Origin: Phlebiopsis flavidoalba
Taxonomy: Eukaryota > Basidiomycota > Agaricomycetes > Polyporales > Phanerochaetaceae
NCBI GenBank assembly: GCA_035772785.1
Contig: JAOCPU010000009.1
Location: forward strand, 496,001 to 560,000
DNA: 64,000 nucleotides
Reading direction: 5' to 3'
Both the position numbers and the translations under genes were made by a program. This document shows positions 37,299 to 47,955 of the stretch, piece after piece (positions within the stretch are counted from its first letter, which is position 1; each line of letters starts with the position of its first letter). Under the pieces are notes generated by a model. The model ran no database searches and was not told the origin of the DNA. It worked only from the letters and a program-made list of their open reading frames with translations.

Positions 37299-40200
37299 TC
37301 AGTCATCCTGATCGGAAATGACGCTCCAATCGCTTATAGCCCCTCCATGAGCGGAGCTTGCTGAGCTACGAGGTGACTTGGGCGTGCGACGCGCCGGCGA
37401 GAGGGAGAGCCGTTTCTCGAAGAGTGGCGCGTTCTGCTTCATCATCTTGATGGGTGAAGACCTTTGACAAGGGAACGTGCGTAGGTCGAGGTCCCTGTAG
37501 ATAGCTTTCGATAGCAGTCGCCACGCCATTCTCCTACAGATCGGAAGTTTCAGGAGGCATGTCCGGCAGAACGAAGTAATATACGCACGGTACGAATCTG
37601 TTTACCGAGATATCCTTGCTCTCTGTATTTGTACTTCTGGTCGGTAGTGGCTGCGATGAGTGCCCTCCGCTCACAGCTCTGTACAGTGGCCTTGCGGACA
37701 GCGTCGCGGTTCCAATACCCCAATTGCCTCAACCCGATCAGCCCAGAAGGAACTGGTCGCGCGTGAAGAAAGGTCTTGATGATGGTCGGTATGCCCGCTA
37801 AATGGGATCGTTAATTTTTTTAGTCTTTCGTGCGCAAGAGAGCTCTGTGCCTTACCTCTCACTACTTGCTCCTGGTCGTGCCAGCGCCACACGTGGTGGC
37901 ATGCAGCGTCTATGGCGCGCTTGAAGAGTCCAATCATGTGGTATGGATGCAATAGGATATTATCTGCTTAGGATAGGGCTCTGCGGTCTCTTGTGACGTC
38001 TGCAGCACTTTTGACCAGTCGATCGGACCATCCCTTGGACAGGATCGCATAGACCCACTTTGTAGGATGGCGTCTATGACACAAACGTGTAACGGCCTTG
38101 GGATCCGAGACCACAATGCTGCCGAAGCCAAATGTAGACGACTTTCTTCTTCTCCTTGCGAGCATTGTCCATGAAACTCGAGTAGATCCGCGAGGTGGCG
38201 TCCACTTGTCCTTGCTGACGTTAGCGTCGTCCAAAAACCAATATCCTGACACAGATGAGTGCACAGCAAATCCAACAAGGATCGAACCCTTACCCGTAAT
38301 GCGGATCCACTCTTGGCCCAATCCAATGGCGGTGGAAACGATGGTGGGGCTGAAGTTATAGAGGAACGGACCCTTGTTGTGTGGTTCCATCCTGTCTAGA
38401 CTGGTGCCGGGTAATCCCAAGGTATTACGACCGCCACCGCCGTTGATCTGACCGGCTGTGCGCCGCGCCAAAAGACTTGGTCGAACAGCACGTAGGTCTA
38501 CCAGGGTGATTTCAGTAATTTTGAAAAACAACCCGTTGGCACATGAACAGCACCATATAGTTGTAATTTTCCCCCCATCTAAGCCACTCGTTAGCAAGGC
38601 TCGCAAAAGGCACTGACAGTCGAGACTTACTCGCCGTTCAGGAACCGCGAAAGCATGAGGATAGGCCCTGTGACATGATCAGATTTTTTTTAAAAACAAA
38701 AAAAAATTAAAAAAAACGGGATGTTGAGGATCGAACCTAGTCCTACTCCACGTCATGGTAAAGGCACGGAAGTATGGAATGCGAAGAGCCTCGGCGATGT
38801 GTATGCCCCCCATGGCGCTGGGACTCTCGATAAGAACATCGGTGCCTTGACATGCCTCCCACGATGTCTTGAGCAAGTCGTCAATCCAACCACGGAACTT
38901 TGAAAAGTATGAGCGTGAGCTGTATGCGGGAAAGAATAGTCGCGATACCTTCTGTACGCCCTCCTTCAAAAATGCGACGGTGAAGGTACCATTCTCCACA
39001 CAGATCCTCATCAGTTCCGCTGGGTCGCCGCCCACGTAACCAAACTCGATGCCATGCTGACGCCGCCATTAGACTAAGACTTGGAGTTTGCATTGGGTAC
39101 GTACCGACTCGATCCACTCTTTGAACTCTCCGTGTGTCGACAATAACGAGTTTTGTGTCCGTCGGCCATCAATCCCTTAGCCAAGGCGATGTACGGTTGC
39201 ACGTCTCCACGTGACCCAATCGTTCAGGAATGTAAAGTGAAGCGGCTGTTTGGGCTTGAATGTAAGGAATGTGGACGACCGTGGATTTAAACATGACTGC
39301 CGGAAGCGAGCTGTCCATCGTCTCAGATTCATGCGAGACCTCAGTTTTTCCACAATGACAGGCGATCGAGGACCAAAAACTCTTCCAAGATGAGAGCTGT
39401 CCGCGCTCACCGGCGCTCGGTGGTGGCACCTCGCCCCCCGCAGCCGTGCGGAGGCGGACATCGTCGATTTGCTTCTCTAGCAACCTCAGGGCAAACGCAG
39501 CCCGGCGAAGCCTTTCGTCTGAGAACTCGAAAAACAGCTCCTCATGTCCGCGGACAATGACGACCAGGCCGAAGTGGCCAAATCGGAACGCTTTCGCGTG
39601 TTGGGTAGAAAGGACGTCGCGGGATAGGAAGGATCATCTGTGACAGTGTCAATTCGTATCATTCTCATGTTGATAGGTGTGCTCACGGTAGTTCTAGATG
39701 TTAACAGGTCCGGAAGAACGGAACACTAAAATAATTAGTGGAGATGTAGAGTTTTCCGTAGACTGGTAGTAGTCGTGGAAAATGTATCCCTGGAAGCCTA
39801 GAGACCGCGTCAGTATTGTCTTTGGCTTCGGTCAACAGTTAACATACATCCGAGCAAGCGAACTATCTCCTTCTCATCAAAGCGAACGAAGTGCGGAATT
39901 TGTGTCTATAGTTTCTCTCGTTCGGCTGTAGATTCAGGCAGCTCGAGGATACTGCAGAAGCCGAAGTCCTCCGGCCGGTGCCGGGGTGAACCTGATAACG
40001 CTGGTTGACATGCTTGACAGCATGAGGCGACTTGACAGCACTCTGGCCTTCGGGACACGCAAGTAGCGGTGTGCTTGAAGGTGAGGAGCGAAGCGAATGC
40101 TCGTCAGATAGGAGGTCTAAGCGGTTGAAAGGGCTCGAAAGGAGTCTGCGTGACAGGCAATCTTGAGCTCACGGAGGGCATGGCCCACCGTTCCCAAGGC

Positions 40201-42524
40201 ACCATCCTTGGTGCCTGGTGCGGTGTAGTAGTGAGTTCGGAGTGATAGGATGAAGATCCGGACGGCGGGTAGGTGATGGTCGCGCCCGTGATGTGAAGGA
40301 GTAGGATGAGTGGATGCTAGAGCGACGCTGGCGTCTGGGAGTGGCGCTGGTGTTGAAGCGTGTCGGAGAGGGGGGGTAGTGACGGGAACGAATGAAGAGG
40401 GACTCTTGCGCGGAGAATATGGCGTGTACTCAGTACTTTCGGAGTGGCTCCTGTGAGCTGTATGCACGCAGGAGTCCGGTAAAGAGTCTTGGAATGGTCG
40501 CAGGAGTGAAGGTGAACCGGAAAGGATGACGATGAGGAGGACTTGGGCATGGTCGAGGATGAAGGAGATACGCCAGGGCTTTGGCATAGGCTGATAGGGG
40601 GCCATTGGTGGTCCGCGATACCGTGGTGTCAATAACCGGAGGAGGGATGAGCTGCCTGGAACGCTACGGTAGGCTCGAACAAACATCGCGAATCTGCTCT
40701 TTAATGCAGATGGAAGATCTTGGAAGTATGCGAAAAAATACGAATCAATAGAGTACTGCTCGTTCTTGTCAACTGCTTTGATCTCGATCGTCTCGCCTGA
40801 AGTCCATGGCAGATGATTTCTCAACATCGACTATTGCGGAGTAGGGGTATGGCAACCTTGGTGAACATGTCAGTCATGTCTGGAACACGGTAAAGTCCGT
40901 AGTGGCAGACTCATACCGTTCACGCTGTCTCCCATGTTTCTAAGCCGCCTTTAAACTGAACATCACCTACCCCGGATAGACTTGACCCAATTTCGTTCCC
41001 GGCTGCCCGCACGGGTCCGCAGATAGCTTTATCGTCTTCTGGTTTGTCCTGATACGAATATCACGCTCATCACCTGACGGTTCACAGCTGATTGCGTAAC
41101 GCATAGTCTACTACCGCCATGAGGGAATATGGGTCCTAATCTGTGGTTTAGACGATATGTATGCCCATCAAGGACAGCTCACACTATACCGCATGATGAC
41201 TGGTACCTAAGACAGTGACTATCATTCTTAAGAATAAACCAGTGTACGGATCCAACCTATCTTGGTACGTGTGGCGCGTTTGTTCATTCCCATCTCGGAT
41301 TTCAACACTTGGTCCTTTTTACAGATGTTAGGCTCATTGACAAGAACCTAATGACGTAATGACATACTTCGCGTCGTGAGGGCATATGTGCAAAGAAACT
41401 TGAAGATAGGAAATCGGGGTGGGTACATGTATCCCTGCAGACTAGGGAGGAGAATTAGCTGCTACTACGATGCGAGTGCGGGTGCGACACGCAAACCAAA
41501 CACTTTACTGGGATAGACCTTAGTAGCCAGCACGGCATTTCTGATAAGGTTATTCAGTCATTTCGTCATAGTAAACGTGTATTGTGCGTAATGCTTCGGC
41601 ATTACCTAGTTCGACTACTTCCTCTATGTCAGGCACATCACAAGACTTCCTCTCAACTTCTCTGCTAAACGAACGGGGCGGGCGCCTCCTAACTGCCTCC
41701 GTTGTACCTTGACGGTCCCCATGCTTCCAGACCTAACGGGATTCGATCTCGTAGACAGCGCGAAAGGAGCTTAGCTCAGGTAGAGGTGGCCTAGCGAGGA
41801 CCTCGGGCTACGCAGATTAGGCTTTGCTTGCGGTCCGTTAGGCTGAAGGGCGTCGGGTCTAGCTGTGGGCTCAAAAGTCCTCTTCATTGTCCTCATTCCG
41901 TCCTACATGACGGGTTCCTCGACAGGCAGGCTCGTCCTCATTGTCCGAGAGCGCTCGAGAGAGTCTGTTGCTTGGTATGCGCCCGCAGGCAGCCTGTCTC
42001 TCCGCGAGCGCGCAAGCGGACGATATATGGTATGAATAGATGAGGCCATTCTGCTAACTATGGACGTGTAATCGGTGCAATACTCCCGGTGCCTAGTCGC
42101 GTTTACGTACCAAGTTGTCATCCTCTCTTGTCGCTCTCTGGCTTTCCGTCGGAGTTATGTCGTGCTGGACTTCGTCATCTATGTCGTGGTCTTCTCCCCA
42201 GGTAGAGCTTGCAGCGCTTGGACCAATGTTTGTTTGAGTGCCGCGCGCATCTGACGTCGTATGAAGGTCATGCTAGCTTACTAACCGCGAATACAGGAGT
42301 GTGACTTACGGAGCCATCTCCTCTGAATATGTTAAGTAGTGACCTCGTCGGGCCGAAAGGAGGTGAACGTGGGGTGATAAATGGAGAATCCTCCTCTGTG
42401 CTCTGCGACGTGCGTGAGCTCTTTCTCCGGGAGCCCGACGGTCGCGAGACGGGACTGAGCGACTGCGATTGCGCAGTAGCGCACATCCTCTAGCTAGGCG
42501 GTGTTCAGACACATTTGTGGCCAC
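37299..42524 (-). CDS. ATG26: Atg26-type UDP-glucose:sterol 3-beta-glucosyltransferase
   Basis: This enzyme transfers glucose from UDP-glucose to membrane sterols. On the minus strand a Ser-rich N-terminus ([20 protein letters not shown], about 42.38-42.32 kb) is followed by an acidic linker, the GRAM start DIEEVVEL joined to EMPCWLLRS (about 41.65-41.54 kb) and PH-domain pieces: PYFPHG, then AISCEP and [15 protein letters not shown] (41.1-41.0 kb), then [20 protein letters not shown] (about 40.8-40.74 kb). The second GRAM gives [14 protein letters not shown] (about 39.76 kb) and [20 protein letters not shown] (about 39.48-39.42 kb). The catalytic GT1 region shows [10 protein letters not shown] (about 39.28 kb), [17 protein letters not shown] (about 39.03-38.98 kb), [53 protein letters not shown] (about 38.12-38.08 kb), [10 protein letters not shown] and IDAACHHVW (HHGG region, about 37.9 kb). 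An acidic tail ends at 37299. Frameshifts are common. Confidence 0.87.
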
Positions 42525-43428
42525 CCTTGGTAAAATGATATATAGGAGCGCACCATCACCCTACCGCAGACGACCCTCTCCTTGCCTTTCCTACTAAGGC
42601 TAAACATCGTCGGTGCGAAGCACCACCAGGTCAGCATGGGCTGGCTCTGCGAGAGCTGGCTGGGGACGAGCTGCGGCGGTTTTGCTGCTGCGATGGAGTT
42701 TACGTACTGCCGTCTTCTCCATGGCGCGCTTTGACGATCCCACTAGGTCTTGGTTCGGGTCAAATGAGACCTGATTGCGCTCCGAGGACGGGTGCGGATG
42801 AGAGTGGGTTGATGATAGTCGGGCGGTCCTTCGACGCCCTGGACGAGCACCTCGACTTGGAGTGTCGGAGGGGCGGCATGGTGATGGTTGCGGACAAGAG
42901 GCAGATACACTAGAAGGAGACAAAGGCAAAACGTAATAGTCAAGAGAGAGCGGACAAGCCTGACATTGGCACTGAGGTTTCCCGCTCAAGCACCCGTGCG
43001 CCCGAGGACAGGCATCTATATAGGCGCCTGCCCGCTAACTTCGCTTGCCAGACCCCTTCAGGCGTCTGTGCGTGCGAACGTCATGCCACGGTGAAGCCGT
43101 CATCATGAAGCGCGGCAATCAGCGCTATAACAAAATTGCCGTGTGCGCGAGATCGCGGCCTGGCCGCAGCACCCCGCCCCCGCCGCCTCGAGGAGACAAG
43201 CGGTTGCATGAACTCTGTCTAATTAATTGCACGACGGGGAGTACACAGCCACCGGGCCGCAAGCAGATAAAGCTGGCTTCCTGCCGCCACTACGCTTCCT
43301 GCCTGCAATCCCAAACCTCTTACCGATCTCGCTCCTGGAACCATGCGCGGGGAGATATGTAATTGCGTTCGGCTTCTCCTCTCGTGCGTTTTGTCCATTA
43401 TGGCCTCCCGTAACCTCCGCCGCTAAAC
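42525..43428. other. Stretch with only weak coding signal
   Basis: Minus-strand open frames begin at 42989 (130 codons) and 42943 (66 codons, starting MTITFCLCLLLVYLPL, signal-peptide-like). A TATATA string at about 43016-43021 lies upstream in minus-strand sense. No family resemblance is seen, so I do not call a gene. Confidence 0.3.
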
Positions 43429-44216
43429 ATGCCCGACAAGTCTGGTATCCTTGATACTGCTCATATTCATAGCAATGTAAGCTCGCTGCCTCGTTCCCTC
43501 GCTTGGACTTCGTTATCTAATCACCCATTTGCAGGTCAGGGCAAATCAACACACCTCGACTGTTCCACGAAATGATTTGCAATGGTTAATCCACTCGCGC
43601 CTTGGGTACAGAATAGGTTGGGCTGAGACACTGTGTGTGGTCTTGCAGATGAAAGTTAATGTTGTCACGGCTTATGGGTGAGCACACCCTACTCTCAGAT
43701 CTTGCTCTCACGTTGACCTTCAGTGCAGTACCGGCTGTAGCTGCTGCTGTAGCACCTGATCCTGTCAATGGTCTTTACACGGGACAACGCCTCTGCGCCG
43801 CTGGGACAACAGCAGGCTAGTGGACTACGAAACAAGTACGACTGGGGCCTGTAACCCAATACTGCGCCTACGTTTTTTTCAATGACACCCATGGCACATG
43901 CGCTCCTCTGTGACCGCAAACCGATTGCGACCTTACGAATCTCTCATCAGCAGACATGTCCCCAGCAATACGTTATTATCTACGAACGGGCCCTCATTTC
44001 CCTCCACAGACTTTTGGTGACTCTCAATACCTTGGGCGAGTTCACGAGGGGAGCCTACTACTTGCTGCTTCTCGGTTCTCTGTCGCCGCTGCCTTGGCTT
44101 TCTTCACGTGAGTGACTGAGCCTCAGTCCATTAACACTTTCTAATCCGTCGACTCCACCAGCGGACTGGTGCGACATGCCCTTGGCTTCTTGGTCTCAAC
44201 CGTTTTCGCAATCATA
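43429..44216 (+). CDS. Possible small membrane or secreted protein, function unknown
   Basis: An exon from 43429 (MPDKSGILDTAHIHSN) ends at a plausible donor GTAAGC, with the acceptor near 43534. Later open pieces include VAPDPVNGLYTGQRLC (about 43.75-43.8 kb), FFNDTHGTCAP (about 43.88-43.91 kb) and LRTGPHFPPQTFGDSQYLG (about 43.98-44.04 kb). Two hydrophobic pieces near the end, VAAALAFF (about 44.09 kb) and LVRHALGFLVSTVFAII (about 44.165-44.214 kb), could be a membrane anchor. The pieces do not lie in one frame. I recognise no family, and the exon order is inference. Confidence 0.25.
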
Positions 44217-44960
44217 GGTAGCACCTTACCCTCCTCAATTGTGGCCCGCCGAATTCACTTATGTATAGTATCTAAGATATAGTGATATCTGGACCGGCAT
44301 CGTGAAAAAGGCTGAAGACACATCAACGACCTCTTGTATTCCAACCAACCCCACCGGTACCGGCTACCACTAGGCATAGAAGTGTCCGTGGGCAACGGCA
44401 TCTTTTATACAGCATCGGGCAAGCAGTTTTTTTGCCTGCCTTAATTGTATCTATTATCCCATATATGATCAGGTTTGTCCGCTTTGCACGCCTGTTGTCC
44501 GCTTTGCTGACGCTTGGACTTAGTTGCTGCACGTACCGTGGATAAACAAATTTATTTTTGATGCGGGCCATCTGGATCGGACTGCTTGCTTTCTTCGCTC
44601 GAGCTGCCGAGGCCAAAAGCGCATTGCAGGCTCATGCTGTAGACTAGTTTCTGTATCGTGCTACGGACATTGAAAACAATTTTATGATCTAGAACTCTCC
44701 CCCCGTGTGACTCGGAGCCCCCGATTTTGTGAGCATACTTCGGACCAATCATTCAGCGCATAAAGTCTGCATCGTACTTCCGCCGTTCTGTGGGTCGGCT
44801 GGGACTTCCCCGTCGACTGTACGCTCTGTATAACTAGGTTGATAAGATCGCGTTCAAGTGTGATCGAACCTCAAAGCTCTGCCAGTCGGCTCGTTTCTTC
44901 GCAAAGGAATTGAAATTTTAGAAAAAAAGGAATAAAAAAGCATGAAGAAGCAAAAAGGTT
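44217..44960. other. Spacer without recognisable gene
   Basis: No coding resemblance is seen on either strand. The right end (44920-44960) is A-rich and runs into the poly-T terminator of the tRNA gene on the minus strand. Confidence 0.4.
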
Positions 44961-44970
44961 AAAAAAAAAA
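44961..44970 (-). terminator. RNA polymerase III terminator of tRNA-Lys
   Basis: Ten consecutive T (minus strand) begin four bases after the 3' end of the tRNA gene. This is a strong Pol III stop signal at the expected distance. Confidence 0.9.
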
Positions 44971-44974
44971 CTCT

Positions 44975-45079
44975 AGCCCACCGCGAGGTCGAAACTCGCA
45001 GCCTTCAGATCACAAGGTGTTGTGTGATACACCCGCACTCGTAAGAGTCTGACGCTCTATCCGATTGAGCTAGGCGGGC
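44975..45079 (-). tRNA. tRNA-Lys: tRNA-Lys(CTT) with 31-nt intron
   Basis: The minus strand gives a full cloverleaf. The acceptor GCCCGCC pairs with GGTGGGC (one G-U pair). The D stem GCTC/GAGC encloses AATCGGATA. The anticodon stem CAGA/TCTG holds loop CTCTTAA with anticodon CTT, and the T stem GCGAG/CTCGC holds loop TTTCGAC. An intron of 31 nt (45041-45011 on the minus strand) sits one base after the anticodon, the standard eukaryotic place. The internal A-box and B-box sequences are intact. It is a functional nuclear lysine tRNA gene unless base errors are hidden. Confidence 0.95.
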
Positions 45080-45290
45080 GGTGCTTTTTGACAAATATAA
45101 ATCCATATATACCTTACAGCGTACGGCAACGGATAACCGTAGAGTGCCGAACCGGAGAGTGATGGCCGCGCCGAGTGCCTTGTCGTTCTCTCAAGGCAGG
45201 CGCACGTCAGTTCTTGTCGACCCCCTCACGGCCACTCTGTCTCTCTTTCCCCCACTCTCCTTCATCTTCAAATGCGCCATTTGCCAGACA

Positions 45291-47369
45291 ATGCGCCTGG
45301 GCAACTTTCCTTGCAGCTGCCGCTGCGCTTACACACTGGCGTCACCGTCCGTCCAAAAGGTATCCCCCCCCTCTAGGCAGGGCAGGTACCTTTACAATGC
45401 GGGATGGTAGCAGGTTCTTTACATCAAAGGTGTCGCCTAACAGCTCCCCAGGTATGTGGCTCCACGTTCTCCTCGAATACTTGTTTAAAGTGTACTTATC
45501 CCCCTCCTCCGTTCCGCAGGTACGGTCAACAACGATGACCCCACAAACAATCCCTTTGGCGAGCCGGACTCCTTCATCGACGCGCTCGCGGACGGCTCGG
45601 GCTGTTCTCGTGACCTTCCGTTCCTTCCAGCAGCTTGGAGTCAAACACCATTCGTGCCTACAGTGTCAACTCGAGCCTCAACCACGATGCGTGCATGAAC
45701 GCGTTAAGCCAAGCAGGCATTTACACCATGTATGTCCCCTAAGCCTTGCCAATTGGTCTCGCCGCTGACCAACGTCACGTCTCGGATAGTATTGACCTTT
45801 CCCTACCCGTTAATGGTTCCATCGACCGTGCATCGCCAGCGTGGTCGACAAATCTGCTTGACCTGTTACCTCAACACCATCAACGCCTTCTCCAAGTACG
45901 ACAACGTCCTGGCGTACAATGTCGGAAACGAGGTTATTACTGCCGCCCAAATGGCCACGGCTGCTGCGGCGTTCATCAAAGACTGCGGCGCGTGATGTCA
46001 AGTCCTACCTGTAAGCTTTAGCTATTTTAAAATGCTTTCCGCTTTAGTACTGACGGCTCGCACAGTGCCTCCGAAAAGAGCTCCTCGGCACTTGTGGGCT
46101 ATGCTGCCATTGACTGCTTTTGGACAACTCGTGGCTTGTGCCATTTGCCAAACTACATGAGCTGCGATCCATCGGGTAACAACAACGGTGATACCGACTC
46201 TCGATCTGTTTTGGCTTTTGAACAATTAGTGAGTTCGCCTTAATTATCCCGCTCTTGGAGTCCATCTTAAAACATCAACTCCAGTGAGTGGTGCGGTGGA
46301 TCCATGACCAAGCTCCCAAGCGTTTACGACAGCAAGAATGGTGCCTTTGCTTGCGGTTACAACGTCGCTGCCTACTTCAGTGAATACGGCAGTGACTACA
46401 TTCTCGTGCCAAAACAGCGTCTCTGGACCGAAGTCGGCACTCCTCTTCGCCTCGCCCATGACTGACATTCTGGTCTGGTGGTATCGCGTTCAGCTACTTC
46501 CCCGCTCAAAGCGCGGCAGGCCAATTCGGCATGGTCACCATCTCCTCCGACAACACCACCGTTACCACCAGTGATGACTTCAACCGCCTCAAGACGCAAT
46601 TACGGCCAGATCTCGCCGCACCGAACAGCCCCTCCGCATCGTGGCTCGACGACCTTCCCCTCTTGCCCGTCGCAGAACTCCCACTTTCCTTGCTAGCACC
46701 ACGCTCCCCACCCACCCTCCGAAATGATGCTGGGTGTGCGTGCTCTGAACAGCGCTTTCGCCTGCCGCTTCACACGCCCACTGTTGCCGACCCGTCGACC
46801 ATCGTTGGTGTTTTCTCCTCGATCAGGCATGTGGCGACCTCGGTGGTGCCGCACCGGTGGTAGCTGCGACGTGTATTGCCGCAAACGGCTCCTCTGGTGT
46901 CTACGGCGCCGTCTCGTTCTGCGATGCTAGTACGTAGCTTCTCTCTCTCTCCCCTCTCCCCTACGCCACGGATCGCATAACAGACTTACTGACACGCTCT
47001 CATAGACACCAAGCTCTCCTACGTCATGCGACCAGTTCTACGAGGCCACAAAACCGCAACGGGCGCAGTCCTGCAGCTTCGCAGGCAACGCGACGATCAA
47101 CACCTCGGCGCCCTCCAACAGCGCCGCCGTCGCCTCCGCCGTGTCCGCCTGCCTCGCCGCCGTATCCCCCTCGACCATTCACGCCCTCCGCGCCCGCGTC
47201 GACCAGCGGCAGCGGCGCGTCTTCCTCTGGCACATCCGGCTCTGGGTCGGGTGGCTCAGGCTCTGGCGGCTCGGACAGCGGTGCGCTCGCGTTCGGCGCG
47301 CCCGCCGTTCTTGGCGTGTTTGTCTCTGCTGTTTTCAGTGTCTTGGGTGGATTGTTTGTTCTCGCCTAA
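45291..47369 (+). CDS. GH72 beta-1,3-glucanosyltransferase (Gas/Gel family), GPI-anchored
   Basis: This wall enzyme cuts and re-joins beta-1,3-glucan chains. A signal peptide (MRL...[10 protein letters not shown]) starts at 45291, with a one-base slip. Then come GRYLYNA and DGSRFF (about 45.38-45.42 kb), [20 protein letters not shown] (about 45.53-45.59 kb), [20 protein letters not shown] (about 45.65-45.71 kb) and [20 protein letters not shown] (about 45.91-45.97 kb). The latter holds the proton-donor Glu in [11 protein letters not shown] (about 46.15 kb) and YFSEYGSDY (about 46.38 kb, nucleophile Glu) follow. After the catalytic domain a Cys-rich X8/CBM43-like module (about 46.73-47.15 kb: [40 protein letters not shown] in shifted frames) leads to a Ser/Gly linker and the hydrophobic tail [17 protein letters not shown], with TAA at 47367-47369. 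The tail suits a GPI anchor. Introns are about 50-70 nt. The frame is broken by indels. Confidence 0.9.
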
Positions 47370-47955
47370 ACGTCTGGACACATGACTATTCTGTCAGTCT
47401 CTGTGAAAAATCAGGACTACGTGGGGTGTGGATTGGGTTAAATTTGCTTCTCTCTTGTCCAATGGACCCGTACTTTCCTTCTCTCGATCTAATTCGTGTA
47501 ACCTCATCTTTACGTATGGACCTTGCCCGATACCCTCTCTTACCTCTTCCTTACCCCCGCTGTGTACTAGCCCATCACGTAACCAATCCTAATCGACGCA
47601 TTAACGAAGTGCTCTCAGCGTCAGACAAATCACGCGAGCAGCAGCCCCCGCCACGAACTCGTCCCTGAAACTGCACTCAGGCAGCCGTCGCAGCTGCCAC
47701 TCTCTGCAGAAACTACGGACGATCTGTGGCCCAGCGCCAGAACACACCGGGCATGATTGAGCAGCTCTAAGTCCCCGTTTCCGGTAGCGGACAGGAAATT
47801 GGAGTTTGCCATCGGTGAGAGAAGACTTCAAGGAGAGGGTGCAGTCTAAGGGAGTCAGTCGCCTGAAAATCTCCCAAGTTCCGACTCAGGGCCACGACAG
47901 ATTCCGCCTCAAGATTAAGATGTCGCTGCTTGTGAACCATAGACAACGCAAATAT
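47370..47955. other. Spacer between GH72 gene and right repeat arm
   Basis: The first part is probably the 3' UTR of the GH72 gene. Short open frames on the minus strand (47601-47831) show no family resemblance. Homology to the left arm begins near 47955. Confidence 0.4.

Noticed and set aside
38690..38790. tRNA-like GGTTCGATCCT with following poly-T on the minus strand
   Set aside because: It lies at an exon-intron junction of ATG26 and the 5' half of a cloverleaf is absent. The T-rich stretch fits an intron.
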